Assembly (NCBI GenBank): GCA_964619935.1
Contig: CAZUGO010000047.1
Span: 1-64,000, forward strand
Direction: 5' to 3'
Length of the DNA stretch: 64,000 bases
Source: CAZUGO01 sp964619935
Lineage (GTDB): Bacteria > Planctomycetota > Phycisphaerae > UBA1845 > CAIVHJ01
The first letter of the stretch is position 1; each line of letters starts with the position of its first letter. A program made the position numbers and the translations under genes. The notes below the pieces were generated by a model that saw nothing but the letters and a program-made list of their open reading frames with translations, ran no database searches and had not been told where the DNA came from. Shown here one piece after another: positions 50,424-59,658 of the stretch.

Positions 50424-52211
50424 ATGACGCGTTCCAGCACCCTGTCCCTCGCCGCCCTGCTCTGCCTGATGCTGTGTCCCGGGCTTGCCGCCCAGGCGAC
50501 CTTCACCGACCAGACCGTCGCAGCGGGGCTGGTGGCGACCCACGCGCCGGACACCCTGTGCTTCCAGTCCCAGGCCTGGCAGACCGGCGGGATGGCCGTC
50601 GGCGACTTCAACAACGACGGCTGGCAGGATCTGTTCTGGCTGGGGGGCGGTGGCACCCCCGACAAGTTGTTCATCAACGACGGCGACGGCACCTTCAGCG
50701 ATGAAGCGGCCGCTTGGGGCGTGGCCGCCACCCACGCCGGATGCGGCGCCTCCACCGGCGACTACGACAACGACGGCTTCCTGGACATCTACGTCACCAG
50801 CTTCGGCGCGAACGCCGATTGCGAAGAAGTCACGTTTCCGTTTGAATTGACCAACGTCTGCCAACACAAGCTGTACCACAACAACGGCAACGGCACCTTC
50901 AGCGATGTCGCCGTCGCGGCGGGGGTCAACTGCAGCGCTGCCGAGATCGCCACCGGCTATGGCTCGGCCTTCGGTGATTACGACATGGACGGCGACCTGG
51001 ACCTGGCCGTGGCCGGATGGTGGGCCAACCAATTCACGGCCAGCGATGGCAATCGGCTGTTCCGCAACGAGGGCGACGGCACCTTTACCGACGTCACCGC
51101 GTCGGCCCTGCCGGCCAGCATCCACACCGCCTGGGGCTTCCAGCCGGCGTTCGTGGACATGGACGGCGACCTGTGGCCCGAACTGTTGCTCGCCGCCGAC
51201 TTTCAGACCAGCCGCTACTACGTCAACAACGGCGACGGCACCTTCACCGACCAGACCGTGGCCTCGGGAACCGGGCTGGACGACGAGGGCATGGGCCAGA
51301 CCGTCGCCGACTTCAACGCCGACGGCCGGTTCGACTGGTACGTCACCTCGGTGCACCTGAACGTCCCACCGCCAGGCCACAACAACGGCAACATGCTGTA
51401 CCGTTCCACCGGCGACCACCAGTTCGCGGAGATCTCTAACGACGTCGGCGTCAACGACGGCGGTTGGGGCTGGGGCACTATCGCCACCGATGTGGATCTT
51501 GACGGCAGTGTCGACCTCGTTGAGGTCAATGGCCGCCAGGCAGACGAGCATTGCGACGAACCAACCAAGTTGTTCCACAACCAGGGCGACGGCACCTTCA
51601 GCGAGATTGCCGCGGCTGCGGGACTGAACAGCGCCGAGCAGGGTCGAGCGCTGGTGGCCTTCGACGCCGACAATGATGGCGACCAGGACCTGGCGATTGC
51701 AAACAATGGTCTGATCAGCAAGTTGTGCGCCGATGTCGGCGCGCTGCAGTTCTTCCGCAACGACCACGCCCCGGCGACCTGGGTCCGCATTGCGCTGGAC
51801 ACCAGCACCAATCCACGGTTGGCCCCCAATGGCTCAGGCGCCCGCGTGGAGGTCACCACCACCAGCCAGACCCACATCCGCTTCATGCACGCCAGCCCCA
51901 GTTACCTGGCGACCAGCGAGTGGGCCGTGCACTTTGGCTTGGGCTCAGCGACGATTATCGATGAAATCCGGGTGATCTGGCCGCGGGGCTATGTCACCGT
52001 GCTGCACGACCAGCCCATCAACCAGCACATGACCATTGCCGCGCCTGAAGTGGCTGACCTCAATGGCGACGGCGTGGTCAATGCCGCCGACCTCGCCCAG
52101 GTTCTAGGTCATTGGGGCGTGACCGACCCCTCCTCGATGGTCATGGACTTCAACGACGACGGCGTGGTCAACGCCGCCGACCTGGCCCTGCTCCTCGGTG
52201 CGTGGAGCTAG
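50424..52211 (+). CDS. CRTAC1/ASPIC-UnbV FG-GAP protein with C-terminal dockerin
   Basis: A 595-residue exported protein with signal LSLAALLCLMLCPGLAAQA. Six VCBS/FG-GAP calcium-binding repeats follow (GDFNNDGWQDLFWLGG, GDYDNDGFLDIYVTS, GDYDMDGDLDLAVAG, ADFNADGRFDWYVTS, TDVDLDGSVDLVEVNG, FDADNDGDQDLAIAN). An ASPIC/UnbV domain comes next (NPRLAPNGSGARVEV, DEIRVIWPRG). Two EF-hand-like dockerin repeats end the protein (DLNGDGVVNAADLAQVLGHWG and DFNDDGVVNAADLALLLGAWS). The dockerin form is that of planctomycete secreted proteins and would dock to a cohesin or be processed on export. GGGAGGA precedes a GTG/ATG pair at 50421/50424. Confidence 0.9.
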   Translation: MTRSSTLSLAALLCLMLCPGLAAQATFTDQTVAAGLVATHAPDTLCFQSQAWQTGGMAVGDFNNDGWQDLFWLGGGGTPDKLFINDGDGTFSDEAAAWGVAATHAGCGASTGDYDNDGFLDIYVTSFGANADCEEVTFPFELTNVCQHKLYHNNGNGTFSDVAVAAGVNCSAAEIATGYGSAFGDYDMDGDLDLAVAGWWANQFTASDGNRLFRNEGDGTFTDVTASALPASIHTAWGFQPAFVDMDGDLWPELLLAADFQTSRYYVNNGDGTFTDQTVASGTGLDDEGMGQTVADFNADGRFDWYVTSVHLNVPPPGHNNGNMLYRSTGDHQFAEISNDVGVNDGGWGWGTIATDVDLDGSVDLVEVNGRQADEHCDEPTKLFHNQGDGTFSEIAAAAGLNSAEQGRALVAFDADNDGDQDLAIANNGLISKLCADVGALQFFRNDHAPATWVRIALDTSTNPRLAPNGSGARVEVTTTSQTHIRFMHASPSYLATSEWAVHFGLGSATIIDEIRVIWPRGYVTVLHDQPINQHMTIAAPEVADLNGDGVVNAADLAQVLGHWGVTDPSSMVMDFNDDGVVNAADLALLLGAWS

Positions 52212-52795
52212 TGTCCCGTGACCACTGTTTTGCCGGGTCTGAAGTGTAGAATGGCCGATACTTCATGGTCAGGCCGGCATTCACCATTCGCCCGATCATG
52301 GAGGATCGCGATGAACAGGCCAACAAGCGGTATGTGGTGAGCGGCGAACCACCAACTCGCCCACACCCGTCCGGGCCCAACAATCCGCCGGCCTCGACTA
52401 ACTAAACCGCCGGAATCACGCGCTTCTCAACCGCCGTTCACACATGGCGACAGTGTCGACCTGACAAGTCGACCAGGTCGTTCTGGCAAGATGACCAGGT
52501 CGACCTGGCAAGACGACCCGGTCGTTCTGGCAAGTCGACCCGGTCGTTCTGGCAAGACGACCCGGTCGTTCTGGCAAGTCGACCCGGTCGTTCTGGCAAG
52601 TCGACCAGGTCGTTCTGGCAAGTCGACCAGGTCGTTCTGGCAAGACGACCAGGTCGTTTCGACGACGTGGGCACGCTGTCAATCAGCGGCGGGGCAGGCG
52701 CCAGCGGCGGGTCACGCTGGGAATCGGCGTAAGACACGTGCGGGCCAAGAACTTCGGGGACGGGCGGGCGGACGCCGGAGCGAGATTCCTTATTA
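52212..52795. other. non-coding region carrying a 22-bp tandem repeat
   Basis: Between the CRTAC1 gene and the bactofilin genes. Apart from the repeat array listed separately, only the 3' portion (52670-52795) and a short stretch after 52211 remain, with no recognisable gene. The open frames on both strands across the array exist because a 22-bp period leaves all three frames open as 22-residue repeats. Confidence 0.6.
52469..52666. repeat. 22-bp tandem minisatellite
   Basis: Nine to ten head-to-tail copies of a 22-bp unit (consensus tcgacc(a/c)ggtcgttctggcaag, last copy degenerate) run from 52469 to 52666. Each copy contains the near-palindrome cgacc(a/c)ggtcg, so every unit can form a small hairpin or act as a dyad-symmetric site. 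Units differ mostly at two positions (t/a at the first base, a/c within the palindrome), and there are no spacers. Confidence 0.9.
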
Positions 52796-53335
52796 TTATT
52801 GCCGGGCCGAGGCGGCCCCGCGGCCCTCCGAAGCAGCCGATAGCCGCTTGGCGGGGGCCCTCGGCGGATCAACAGGACTGGAGTCGGGCTCCGGGTCCGC
52901 GGGAATGGCTTGAAGCGGGGCCGACACCACCGCTTCCGACGCCGGAGGGCCGATCCGTAGAAACCCGATGAGCACCGCCCCGCTCTCGACGGTCAATACC
53001 GGAGCCTCCAAGTCGCCCTCCAGGCTGCCGGTCTTGCTGATGTGCACTGCGCCGCAGGCGCTGACCGGGCCGTTGACTTTGCCGCGAACGGTCAGGTTGC
53101 CGGCCTTGATTTGGGCCTTGATGTGGCCTTTTTTCTCGACCACGATGTCTCCGCCGGTGGCCAGCTCGCGGACGTTGCGGTAGCTCTTGATCCGATAGTC
53201 CTCGAGGACCAGACGCTTCCGGCAATTGGGGCAGAACACCGACATGGCCCGCAACGCCACCTCGCAGGTCTTACGACAATGCGTACAGATGACATGCTTC
53301 GATCCCGACGCAAACTGTGTCGATACCAGCGCCAT
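52796..53335 (-). CDS. bactofilin with N-terminal zinc ribbon
   Basis: A 179-residue protein. Residues about 16-42 contain two Cys pairs (CTHCRKTC and CPNCRKRL) forming a probable zinc ribbon. The bactofilin (DUF583) beta-helix core follows: GDIVVEKKGHIKAQIKAGNLTVRGKVNGPVSACGAVHISKTGSLEGDLEAPVLTVESGAVLIG. A disordered Pro/Ser/Ala tail ends it. Bactofilins polymerise into cytoskeletal filaments near the membrane. It follows a second bactofilin on the same strand with 75 bp between. The zinc ribbon is not usual for this family. Start is ATG 53335. Confidence 0.85.
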   Translation of the reverse strand: MALVSTQFASGSKHVICTHCRKTCEVALRAMSVFCPNCRKRLVLEDYRIKSYRNVRELATGGDIVVEKKGHIKAQIKAGNLTVRGKVNGPVSACGAVHISKTGSLEGDLEAPVLTVESGAVLIGFLRIGPPASEAVVSAPLQAIPADPEPDSSPVDPPRAPAKRLSAASEGRGAASARQ

Positions 53336-53350
53336 CTCGATGAACCCATG

Positions 53351-53373
53351 AGGCGGGTCGAGCCGACCCGCCT
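53351..53373. other. perfect hairpin between the two bactofilin genes
   Basis: AGGCGGGTCG (53351-53360) and its exact complement (53364-53373) flank a three-base loop. It lacks a T-run, so it may be an RNA-stability or attenuation element between the genes or a protein-binding dyad rather than a terminator. Confidence 0.6.
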
Positions 53374-53410
53374 GACGGTCGCAAGCGCGAGCCTCCCCAA
53401 AGATTCCCGT

Positions 53411-53857
53411 TTACTTCTTGGCGAATTCCTGGGGGTTGATCTTGGGCCGGTTCTGGGCCGCCTGGGCCGCCGCCGCAGACGCTGCCGCTGCCGGGGCGGG
53501 AGGTGTCGCCTTGTCCTTGCCGTTGGTCGATCCGACCAGACACCGCCCGCTGAGCACCGCCCCTTCGGCGACCTCTAAACGGCTGGCTTGGATATCGCCC
53601 TCCAGTCGGCCGGAAGCCGACAACTGCACCTTGGAATCGGCGGTCAGATTGCCCTTGACCTCGCCATCGACCCGAATGTTCCCGGCATGAATCTCACCTG
53701 CCATCTTGGAGCCTTCCTCAGCGACCAGGTTGCCCTTGCTGGTGATCTCACCTTCGAATCGGCCCAGCAGCCGAATACCTTTCTCGAACTGCATATGGCC
53801 CTTGATGAACACATCGGGGCCAATGGTCGTGGGGTACTCTGCGTTGGAATCAGCCAT
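53411..53857 (-). CDS. bactofilin
   Basis: A 148-residue polymer-forming cytoskeletal protein. The bactofilin repeat core is clear: FIKGHMQFEKGIRLLGRFEGEI, KGNLVAEEGSKMAGEIHAGNIRVDGEVKGNL, DSKVQLSASGRLEGDIQASRLEVAEGAVLSGRC. Then an Ala/Pro-rich tail. AGGAG precedes the ATG at 53857. It is upstream of the zinc-ribbon bactofilin on the same strand, so the two are probably co-expressed and may co-assemble. Roles in cell shape, stalks or polarity are known for the family in other bacteria. Confidence 0.9.
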   Translation of the reverse strand: MADSNAEYPTTIGPDVFIKGHMQFEKGIRLLGRFEGEITSKGNLVAEEGSKMAGEIHAGNIRVDGEVKGNLTADSKVQLSASGRLEGDIQASRLEVAEGAVLSGRCLVGSTNGKDKATPPAPAAAASAAAAQAAQNRPKINPQEFAKK

Positions 53858-54350
53858 CGCGCTACTCCTAAATAGAATTCAACAGGTTGGTTCACCACAG
53901 GACGGAAAACGGGAACGCTGTGATTATAGCTCCCGCCGCAGGTCCAGCAATAGCCATAAAGTGTCCCGACCGTGGATCGAGCCCATTGGTTACCCACGAT
54001 TGTCACAATCAAGACCAGTCCAGCGGATCCGGGCCGCAGGGCTGCTGGTTGGCTTCCAGCAGCGTACCGCTGTTGAAGTGCACGTCTGTGAAAACCTATG
54101 ATGGCCAACGACAATCACAGGCGCTGGGTGATTGGAAGTCGGCCTGCCAGCAGTGCTTTGAACCGCCCACCTGACCCCTGCAACGCCCGCAGCGGTGGTG
54201 AATGCGCCCGAACCGCTGGGCTGGAGGTCCGCATAGTCCATTCGCAACGCATGAGCCCGCCGAGACTTACCGATACTCGATGGCGGTCGAAACCGAGCCC
54301 GATGCCATGAGCGACTCACAGGCTTTATGTCTTGTTTTGGAGGCCGATGG
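53858..54350. other. intergenic region between the bactofilins and the Cys-rich lipoprotein
   Basis: Divergent region. Nothing convincing is coded here; several short frames are present without family-like sequence. It should contain the promoters of the bactofilin genes (leftward) and of the large Cys-rich lipoprotein (rightward). GGAGG at 54339-54343 is the ribosome-binding site of the latter. Confidence 0.45.
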
Positions 54351-57300
54351 ATGACGAATCGGAGCACGCTTCAGGAGGTTCTGCGCTCCTGCTGTTGGGC
54401 CGCGGCCCTGGTGATTCTGATGATTCTTGGCCAGGGCTGTAGCGGCACCGCCGGGGGCGATGGCACCGCGGGCGGCGGTGATGAGATCCGCAGCGCCTCT
54501 GACTGTGGCTCGACCGACGCCGACGCCATTGTCAGCGTCGACAACGATGAAGACACCGCCTTGCTGGCCTTGGCGGTAACCTCCGACTGTGATGAGCTCG
54601 CCGTCTACGAAGACGATGGCCGCGTCTCCCAGGTGGGTGTGGCGTTATCGGACGGCTCGCAGGTGATCGCCGAGTTCAATGAAGACGGCCGCGTGGTCGC
54701 GGTTCGCAGTGAAGACGACACGCTCTCGGTCTCGTACAACGATGGCCTGGGCTTCGCCCGCGCCGAATTCACCGACGGCAGCGGCAGCTCCACGGCCAGC
54801 GTGTTCGCCGTAGACAGAGATACCACTGCATCCCGGCGCTTCTCCGGCAGCCAGACCGACGGCGAGACACTGATGTTCTGTGACGAGCTGGACCAGTTTG
54901 CCGAGTTGCTGGCCGCCGGCTGTGACGGCGATTCGGAACAACCGTTCTGCGACACGAAGTTCGAGCTGGCCGGGGGTGCCGCCGAGGGTCTATGCCAGGG
55001 TGGCAACGTCCAGCAGGTTCAGCGGCTTGAGGACACCGCCTTCAACCACGACAAGCAGCCTTTTCCGCTGGGGGTCGATGGTTTTGTGACCGCCCGGCCC
55101 GCTGCGAACGGCGCCACCACTTTCGTCTGTGCCGCTGAGGCCTTCGGCGGACGCGGACCGTTCCAGCTCAACTGGGAGCTGATCGACATGCCCGCCGGTG
55201 CCTCGGCCCCGGGAACCTCCTTGCCCGGAGGGGCGGCCATCTTCGACGCCACCACCAATACCGGCGCCTATGAGTTTCAGGTGACGGTGACCGACGCGAC
55301 CGACGCGACGGCTTCGGACGGCATTCGTTTTGACCTGGGCACCAGCGCCTTCTTCGGGGCCAACATCGTGTTCACGCCGCAGAACCCCGAGCCGGGTCAG
55401 TCGATCAGTTTCAAGGCGGTGCTGCAGAACGATACCGAATCGTCGATGGAGGCCGGGCAGCAGGCTCCGGAGCCCGGCGCCATCTTCTGGCAGTTCGGGG
55501 ACGGCAGTAACGCCGCCGGAAGAACCGCCAGCCACACCTTCGGCGAACCGGGCGTGTACGAGGTCGCCCTGGTGGTGGTTGCGGCGGTCGAGTGTGACTA
55601 CACCGACGTGGTCCGGGTGGTGGTCGGCGACGGCGGGGATGCCGCTGACGACGCGCTTGATTTCAAGGTCGAGATTACGGCCTCGACAACCAGCATGGCC
55701 ATCGGCGACGTCATTCAATTGACCCCCCAACCCAGCGGCGGAATTCGGCCGATCAACTACGGGTGGGGCATCATCAACGAGGACGGCAAACTGATCGCCC
55801 AGTTGAGCGCCGCCGCGCCGGCGCTCAGCGCTCAGTCGGTTCTTGGTGAGATCGCCTCTCTGCAGGCGATCGGCGAAGGCATCGTCCTGGTCGGCCTCCT
55901 GGCCGCCGATTCGGCCGGACGAACGGCCATCGACACGCTGCCCATCGGAATCTTCGGCGATGGCGGCGGCCTGTTCGCGGTGATCGAAGAGCCGCTGTTC
56001 CTGGAAGCCGGCGCGATCGGCACGCTCAAGGCCGCGGTCATTGGCGCCCAGGGCACCTTGAGCTACAACTGGTTTGTCCAGGACGATCCCTTCAGCACGG
56101 TCGACGACGGCGCTCAACTGGTCAACCCCAAGGCGGCAGCACCGCAAATCTCCGCCCAGCAGCCGGGGTTTCTGGGCATCGGCCTGCGGGTCAGCGATCC
56201 GAGCGGCAACATCGCCGAGGCCTTCGGCGGCCTGCAGATCCTGGCCCAGGGCTTTGGTGACTTGATCGTCCAATTCCTGGGCCCGTTCGAGGTGCCGGTC
56301 GCCGAGGATGCCCCCCTGCACGCGTTCATCGAAGGCGGTGTGGAACCCTACTTCTGCTCCTGGAACCTCCAGCACGGCGACGTGGATGCGACCTTCCGCG
56401 ATCCGTTTTCCTGCCGCCAAAACGTCGTCTTCTTCCCACAGCCTGGGTGTGCCGAGGTCGAGTTGAAGGTCGAGGATGTCGCGGGCGCCCTTGGGTCGGC
56501 TTTCTTCACCCTCTGCGGCGGCGATGGCATTCGCTTCGGCTGTCCGTTTGACGGCTTCTGCGATCCGGCGTGTCCCGACTTTGATCCCGACTGTGACGAC
56601 CCCTGCCCGCTGGACGGCCAGTGTAACGACGACTGCCCACTCTTCGATCCGGACTGTTGCGAGGACTGCCAGTTCTGTGTCCCGGGCGACGGGTTCTGTG
56701 ATCGTTTCTGCGCCGACTTCGGTCCGCCGGATGCCGACTGCGGCCACTGCCCGCAGGACGGCGTGTGCGTCTTCGGTTGTCCCGAGCACCAAGACCCGGA
56801 CTGCAACCGCGATTTCTGCTTGCCGGGCGACGGCATGTGCGACTTCGGCTGCTTCCCACCCGATCCCGACTGCGCGGACGGCTTCTGCATGCCGGGCGAC
56901 GGCATGTGCCACCTGGGCTGCCCGCAACCGGACCCGGACTGCGGCGGCAGCAACGACCAGATCTGCGCCATTCACTTCTTCTGCTGCCCGGGTGACGCTT
57001 TCTGTGACATCGGCGACTGCCCCGAACCCGATTCCGACTGTGTCCACTGCGTTCCCGACGGCGTGTGCGTGCAGGCCTGCCATGTGCCTGATTCGGACTG
57101 CCAGTTCGACGGCTGCACCAATGATGCCCAGTGCAACGACTTCGAGCCCTGCACGGTGGACCGCTGCGAGTCTAGCTCGTTCGGCAACTTCTGCCACTAC
57201 GAGTTTCTCCCGAACTGCCAGCCGGGCAGTTGCCAGGACGACCTCCAGTGTGACGATTCTGATCCGTGCACGATCGACCACTGCATCACCGATGCCGCCG

Positions 57301-58199
57301 GCAGTGGGTTCTGTGCTTATGCCTTCGTGCCCGACTGCCAACCCGACGGCTGCCAGCAGGACTTTCAGTGCGACGACCTTGATCCCTGCACGGTCGACTT
57401 CTGCGCGCTCGACGGCGTGGGCACCTTCTGCATCCACGACGTTCTGCCGGATTGCGGCCCGAATGGCGCCTGCCAGGGCGACATCGACTGTGACGACTTC
57501 GACGCCTGCACGGTCGACCACTGTATGACGGCAGCCGGGGGCAGTGTCTGTGTCCACGACCCCCTGGCGAATTGCCAGCCGGGTGACGGTTGTCAGACTC
57601 CTGCGGAATGTGATGACTTCGACCCCTGCACGCTGGATCACTGCCTGCTGGACGCCGCCGGTAGCGGTACCTGCATGCACGATCCCAATTGCATGGATCA
57701 GCCCTGCGTGGCGGCCGCCGATTGCGATGATTTCGATCCCTGTAGCGACGACTTGTGCGTGGGTGGCATCTGCCAGCACACGGCTCAGCCCGGATGTGAT
57801 CCGGCCGGTGGCTGCGTGACCGCTGCCGACTGTGACGACGCCCAGCCGTGTACCGCCGGCACCTGTGTCGCCGGACTGTGCCAGTATGTTTCCGACCCCA
57901 ACTGCTTCTGCGGCGACGGGGCCTGCGTCGGCGGTGAGGACTGCCAGGTGTGCCCCGCCGACTGTGGCCCGTGTGCGAACGGCGGGTGCGGCAACGCCGC
58001 CTGCGATGCCGGCGAGGACTGCGCCATCTGCCCGTCCGACTGCGGCCCCTGCGGCGGCTTCTGCGGTGACGGCATCTGCGACGGCGGCGAGGAGTGCATT
58101 GGCTGTGCCCCCGACTGCGGCCCCTGTCCCGGCACCTGCGGCAACGCCACCTGCGACGCCGGCGAAAACAATGCCAACTGCCCGTCGGACTGCCCCTGA
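54351..58199 (+). CDS. large PKD and Cys-rich repeat lipoprotein
   Basis: A 1282-residue lipoprotein: lipobox ILGQGC (Cys about 30), then a Gly-rich linker. The first 350 residues are beta-rich. A PKD-type domain lies near residues 365-440 (WQFGDGS, ASHTFGEPGVYEVALVVV), followed by further Ig-like segments. From about residue 730 to the end are many Cys-rich repeats of three kinds: 'CPxDGxCxxxCPxxDPDC', 'CDDxDPCTVDxCxxxxxxxxC' and 'CGNxxCDAGExxxxCPxDCGPC'. These are like those of myxobacterial and other deltaproteobacterial surface proteins. Start is ATG 54351 with GGAGG upstream. Surface adhesion or stalk/matrix roles are plausible, not shown. Confidence 0.88.
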   Translation: MTNRSTLQEVLRSCCWAAALVILMILGQGCSGTAGGDGTAGGGDEIRSASDCGSTDADAIVSVDNDEDTALLALAVTSDCDELAVYEDDGRVSQVGVALSDGSQVIAEFNEDGRVVAVRSEDDTLSVSYNDGLGFARAEFTDGSGSSTASVFAVDRDTTASRRFSGSQTDGETLMFCDELDQFAELLAAGCDGDSEQPFCDTKFELAGGAAEGLCQGGNVQQVQRLEDTAFNHDKQPFPLGVDGFVTARPAANGATTFVCAAEAFGGRGPFQLNWELIDMPAGASAPGTSLPGGAAIFDATTNTGAYEFQVTVTDATDATASDGIRFDLGTSAFFGANIVFTPQNPEPGQSISFKAVLQNDTESSMEAGQQAPEPGAIFWQFGDGSNAAGRTASHTFGEPGVYEVALVVVAAVECDYTDVVRVVVGDGGDAADDALDFKVEITASTTSMAIGDVIQLTPQPSGGIRPINYGWGIINEDGKLIAQLSAAAPALSAQSVLGEIASLQAIGEGIVLVGLLAADSAGRTAIDTLPIGIFGDGGGLFAVIEEPLFLEAGAIGTLKAAVIGAQGTLSYNWFVQDDPFSTVDDGAQLVNPKAAAPQISAQQPGFLGIGLRVSDPSGNIAEAFGGLQILAQGFGDLIVQFLGPFEVPVAEDAPLHAFIEGGVEPYFCSWNLQHGDVDATFRDPFSCRQNVVFFPQPGCAEVELKVEDVAGALGSAFFTLCGGDGIRFGCPFDGFCDPACPDFDPDCDDPCPLDGQCNDDCPLFDPDCCEDCQFCVPGDGFCDRFCADFGPPDADCGHCPQDGVCVFGCPEHQDPDCNRDFCLPGDGMCDFGCFPPDPDCADGFCMPGDGMCHLGCPQPDPDCGGSNDQICAIHFFCCPGDAFCDIGDCPEPDSDCVHCVPDGVCVQACHVPDSDCQFDGCTNDAQCNDFEPCTVDRCESSSFGNFCHYEFLPNCQPGSCQDDLQCDDSDPCTIDHCITDAAGSGFCAYAFVPDCQPDGCQQDFQCDDLDPCTVDFCALDGVGTFCIHDVLPDCGPNGACQGDIDCDDFDACTVDHCMTAAGGSVCVHDPLANCQPGDGCQTPAECDDFDPCTLDHCLLDAAGSGTCMHDPNCMDQPCVAAADCDDFDPCSDDLCVGGICQHTAQPGCDPAGGCVTAADCDDAQPCTAGTCVAGLCQYVSDPNCFCGDGACVGGEDCQVCPADCGPCANGGCGNAACDAGEDCAICPSDCGPCGGFCGDGICDGGEECIGCAPDCGPCPGTCGNATCDAGENNANCPSDCP

Positions 58200-58596
58200 A
58201 GGCCGGCGGCCACGCCGGGGCTGAGCAGGAGACAAACGCTGACCCTGCGCACCGCGCGGGCGGGATTGTCGCCGCCGCCGAATCGCCGGACGAGCGCTGC
58301 TCATTCCGTCCGGCGTCGCGGTAAGGAGGTAGCGTTTCCTTCTCGACCCACATCTGATCAGCGCCCGCATCCGGTCGGAGCCGCGGCCGTCAGGAAGGGA
58401 TCGCGTCCCAACACAGACACATCGTGTCACTGCGATAGCGCAGCCCAAGGCGCCATGCCAACGCCGCAGCCGGTTTTTTTTCGGAGGGAATGATTGACAC
58501 CCCGGGCAGCAGCCGATGTACTGGCCTGCACCGGTGTGGGCTTCGGTCTCGCGACCAGCCGCGGCGGAATGCTGGGCCGGCCTGTTGGGTCAGTGA
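58200..58596. other. intergenic region after the Cys-rich lipoprotein
   Basis: No supported gene. A CCGGCG/CGCCGG hairpin lies immediately after the lipoprotein stop (about 58204-58219) without a T-run. A T-run with GGAGGG near 58470-58490 resembles a ribosome-binding site before an ATG at 58491, but the frame it opens (about 22 codons) has no protein-like sequence. Confidence 0.35.
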
Positions 58597-59247
58597 ATGA
58601 CGCGCGACCCTCTGAAACCTATGGTCTGGGCGTGGAGCTTGACGATCCGGCACGCCACCGGGCGGTGCAGGTACAGTCGTCATGTCAGCGAACCGGCCGT
58701 GTGGCGGCGGCGGCCGGTGGCGACGGCTGTGATCGCAATTCTATTCCTGTGTGCGTGCTTGGATCACGGCGGCCGACCGGCGCGGGCTGTTGGCCCATTC
58801 GGCAATCGGGTCTTTCGATGCATCGCGGTCATTGACGGCGACACCATCCTGATCGACGCTGCCGACCGCGAAGAGCATTTCACCCGCGTGCGTTTACGCG
58901 GCATCGACGCCCCGGAGACCACACCGCCCATGCACTTCGGCGAACAGGCCCGGGGATTCCTACGCGAACTGCTGCTCAACCGCCAGGTGCGCCTGGAAAT
59001 CCAGCCCACGGATTCGCGCGATGCCTACGGCCGGCTGCTGGCCTACGTCATGCTCGAGTCCAGCGGTGTCTGCGTCAATGCCACCCTACTGCGAACCGGC
59101 CACGCTTACGCCGATACTCGATTTCGACATCCACGCCGTCAGGAGTTCATGGAGCAGGAGCGCCGTGCCCGGCAAGAGCAGGCCGGGCTGTGGAGCGCGG
59201 GAGCGCTGCAGGACATGCCGCCCTGGCGGCGGCGGTCGGCCAGGTGA
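58597..59247 (+). CDS. secreted thermonuclease-like (SNase) protein
   Basis: A protein of up to 216 residues. The SNase domain is clear: VIDGDTILI with the Asp pair, RLRGIDAPETTPP with the catalytic Arg and Asp, and DSRDAYGRLLAYV with the second Arg, then a helical end. A signal peptide sits before it (ATAVIAILFLCAC). The frame opens at ATG 58597, but an in-frame GTG at 58699 would start with WRRRPVATAV, directly in front of the signal, and may be the true start. It cuts DNA and RNA at the cell surface or periplasm. Neighbour at 59263 converges on it. Confidence 0.82.
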   Translation: MTRDPLKPMVWAWSLTIRHATGRCRYSRHVSEPAVWRRRPVATAVIAILFLCACLDHGGRPARAVGPFGNRVFRCIAVIDGDTILIDAADREEHFTRVRLRGIDAPETTPPMHFGEQARGFLRELLLNRQVRLEIQPTDSRDAYGRLLAYVMLESSGVCVNATLLRTGHAYADTRFRHPRRQEFMEQERRARQEQAGLWSAGALQDMPPWRRRSAR

Positions 59248-59262
59248 CGCTGGCCGAACCCT

Positions 59263-59658
59263 TCATCCCCGGATGTTGAGCCGCCGGACGGCGGTGGCCA
59301 TGGCGCTCAATTCAGAGGCGGTGTAGGCCCGACCCGGATTCCGGTGCTCGCGATCCTGGGCGGCCAGCGTACGCAGCCGCTCGCGCAGCGCTTTCCGGGC
59401 GGCGGCCGCCTCACGCTGGGCTTTCCGCGCGTCTTGTTTTGCGACCGCCTGGGCTTCGATCTGGCGGCGGGTCTCGGGGTCCCGACCCGGGCGGTCGGCC
59501 AGTTCAACGGTGTCGCGAATCACCTGCAGCTCGACCCGGGCCACCAGCGCCAGGGCCTGCTCGGCCAGATCGGTGACCCCCGGCACGCTCGGCGGCGCGG
59601 TCATCCCGGGCAAACTGATTACGGGATGGGTGTTGTTGTGCACCGGCTGTATCGTCAT
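59263..59658 (-). CDS. small charged hypothetical protein
   Basis: A 131-residue protein from the ATG at 59658 (the frame opens to 59889). After about 50 residues it becomes helical and highly charged (PETRRQIEAQAVAKQDARKA), suggesting a coiled coil. The C-terminus reads 'RAYTASELSAMATAVRRLNIRG', ending close to the convergent SNase stop. No family is recognised. It lies 166 bp downstream of the metallophosphoesterase on the same strand. Confidence 0.55.
   Translation of the reverse strand: MTIQPVHNNTHPVISLPGMTAPPSVPGVTDLAEQALALVARVELQVIRDTVELADRPGRDPETRRQIEAQAVAKQDARKAQREAAAARKALRERLRTLAAQDREHRNPGRAYTASELSAMATAVRRLNIRG

Noticed and set aside
52457..52670. CRISPR-like repeat array
   Set aside because: Units are 22 bp and strictly head-to-tail with no unique spacers, and no cas genes are present; it is a minisatellite.
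54990..58448. Very long minus-strand frame opposite the Cys-rich lipoprotein
   Set aside because: Mirror of the repetitive Cys codons; the plus-strand gene has a signal peptide, ribosome-binding site and recognised domains.
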